From NCBI GenBank assembly GCA_947503965.1, contig CANNFU010000004.1, positions 124,001 to 188,000 on the forward strand: a stretch of 64,000 bases of DNA, in the 5' to 3' direction. Below the pieces are notes generated by a model, which saw nothing but the letters and a program-made list of their open reading frames with translations, was not told where the DNA came from and did not search any database. Shown here one piece after another: positions 63,310-64,000 of this stretch. The DNA comes from an uncultured Paracoccaceae bacterium. Lineage in GTDB: Bacteria > Pseudomonadota > Alphaproteobacteria > Rhodobacterales > Rhodobacteraceae. Numbering within the stretch: the first letter of the stretch is position 1; each line of letters starts with the position of its first letter. The translations under genes were made by a program, and so were the position numbers.

Positions 63310-63978
63310 TCATGTCGCGGAAACGCCGAGTACAGCGGGGTGAAGCGTAAGGAGTCCCACCCAAGAGACGAGGCCTAACGCAATGCGCAATACAGCGCTT
63401 TTGTAAGACAACGGCATCTGAATAACCGGCGCTTTGGCAACAGCCTTGTCTAGCGCGGCCCAATTCTCGTGTCCTATCTCGCGCCGTTTGCGACGGTTGA
63501 TCAGCCTACGCCCCGCAATGGCAAAACTGCCCAATACGCCGAATAGAACCACATGCGCCAAGTCGCCGTTAGGCAGTAAATGCAGCCCCGCCCATAATGC
63601 CAGCGCTGACAAGAACGGGTGCTGCGTGATCCGGACGACACCGGGGCGTTTGGGATCAAAAGCACTGCTGTTTGCGCCACCAAAGGAAAACGGGTTCGGG
63701 CGTGCGACGCTGAAGGCAACGATCAGGCAAGCCCCCAGCATGCCGACTTTAACGACGTGCCTGTGCCAATCCATCTGGGGCCAAAGCTGCACATAAGGCG
63801 CCTATCCTGTTGACCAGATCAGCAAGAACAGCATGCATAAGGACAGCATTGAATAACCGACACTAAACCCGCGCATCCCAATTTTTGCTGTGATCCGCGA
63901 CTTTATGCCAAGTCGAATGGGGATCGAATGTGTCAGGAAAAACAACAGGAAAATCCCGGCAAAGTCACCCCAGGTCAT
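63310..63978 (-). pseudogene. nnrU: NnrU-family membrane protein interrupted by an in-frame TAG
   Basis: A continuous 222-residue-type NnrU frame runs from the ATG at 63978 (MTWGDFAGIFLLFFLTHSIP) to the stop at 63310, but codon 59 (63804-63802) is TAG. Both halves match the family: GYSMLSLCMLFLLIWSTG before the stop, APYVQLWPQMDWHRHVV directly after, then PFLSALALWAGLHLLPNGD. NnrU membrane proteins accompany denitrification-type NO/nitrite reduction in alphaproteobacteria. An internal GTG could restart translation, but the first two helices would be lost. A sequencing error or stop readthrough are the alternatives. Confidence 0.85.
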
Positions 63979-64000
63979 ACTGGTTTTGCACGCAATAGCG

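Noticed and set aside
1..64000. CRISPR arrays, insertion sequences, tRNA or rRNA genes
   Set aside because: No regularly spaced repeats, transposase motifs, terminal inverted repeats or tRNA-like arm patterns were found on reading both strands.

Overview
This window reads as chromosomal DNA of a Roseobacter-group alphaproteobacterium (Rhodobacterales). The evidence is the high GC content, the phaZ/phaC/phasin arrangement with CTGC-N3/4-GCAG (PhaR-type) sites, a PccR-type regulator beside the propionyl-CoA carboxylase genes, a betI-betC-betB-betA / choX-choW-choV choline locus, an FNR-type site and the short proline-tRNA ligase. Coding density is high. I see no insertion sequence, prophage, CRISPR array, rRNA or tRNA. 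Almost all genes are core or near-core metabolism; accessory signals sit in a few intergenic regions.

Layout. 1-3725: polyhydroxybutyrate storage (phasin, PHB synthase, divergent intracellular depolymerase). 3753-9735: a leftward cluster alternating MFS transporters with alpha/beta hydrolases, the last hydrolase lacking its catalytic Ser and His; the 3753 gene beside it encodes a glyoxalase_8-like/jelly-roll fusion. 9840-11026: ArsR-SRPBCC regulator plus MAPEG protein. 12196-14142: thrS with a clear terminator. 14375-16893: a bufferin-type RiPP operon (DUF2282 precursor, DUF692 MNIO enzyme, DUF2063 partner, DoxX). 16877-21786: Spx/ArsC-like protein, cold-shock protein, membrane protein, a 930-bp sparse region with repeats, a vWA protein, a c-type cytochrome with an FNR-type promoter, DUF3047. 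21934-23305: a Bcr/CflA-type drug transporter behind what looks like a complete leader-peptide attenuator. 23330-29834: second cytochrome c, YdcZ, Ldh-type dehydrogenase, LolCD, DUF2937, peroxiredoxin, proS. 30011-39313: PhoD, YceI, AI-2E-type permease, HdaA, ppk1-ppx, PP2C phosphatase.

39331-53215: small housekeeping genes, then the propionate/methylmalonyl pathway spread over three transcription units (methylmalonyl-CoA mutase; pccA; pccB), interspersed with small genes of unknown role, a second Bcr/CflA transporter and pccR. TTTGCAAA-type elements precede pccB and a related inverted repeat precedes pccR. 53243-54466: DUF465 protein and a secreted thermonuclease. 54545-63112: choline-O-sulfate and choline to glycine betaine (betC, betA, betB) under BetI, divergent from the choline ABC transporter choXWV, which has a GFA-family gene inserted between choW and choV with ATGA overlaps at both ends. 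63310-63978: an nnrU-like gene broken by an in-frame TAG.

How the parts fit: propionyl-CoA carboxylation, methylmalonyl-CoA mutase and PHB turnover all handle short-chain acyl-CoA; polyphosphate and PHB are the two storage polymers; choline and its sulfate feed betaine for osmoprotection and C1 metabolism. The most unusual items are the attenuator at 23150-23305, the bufferin cluster, the catalytically dead hydrolase, the GFA insertion in the choline operon, the disrupted nnrU and a 21-bp exact intergenic repeat at 11035 and 19932.
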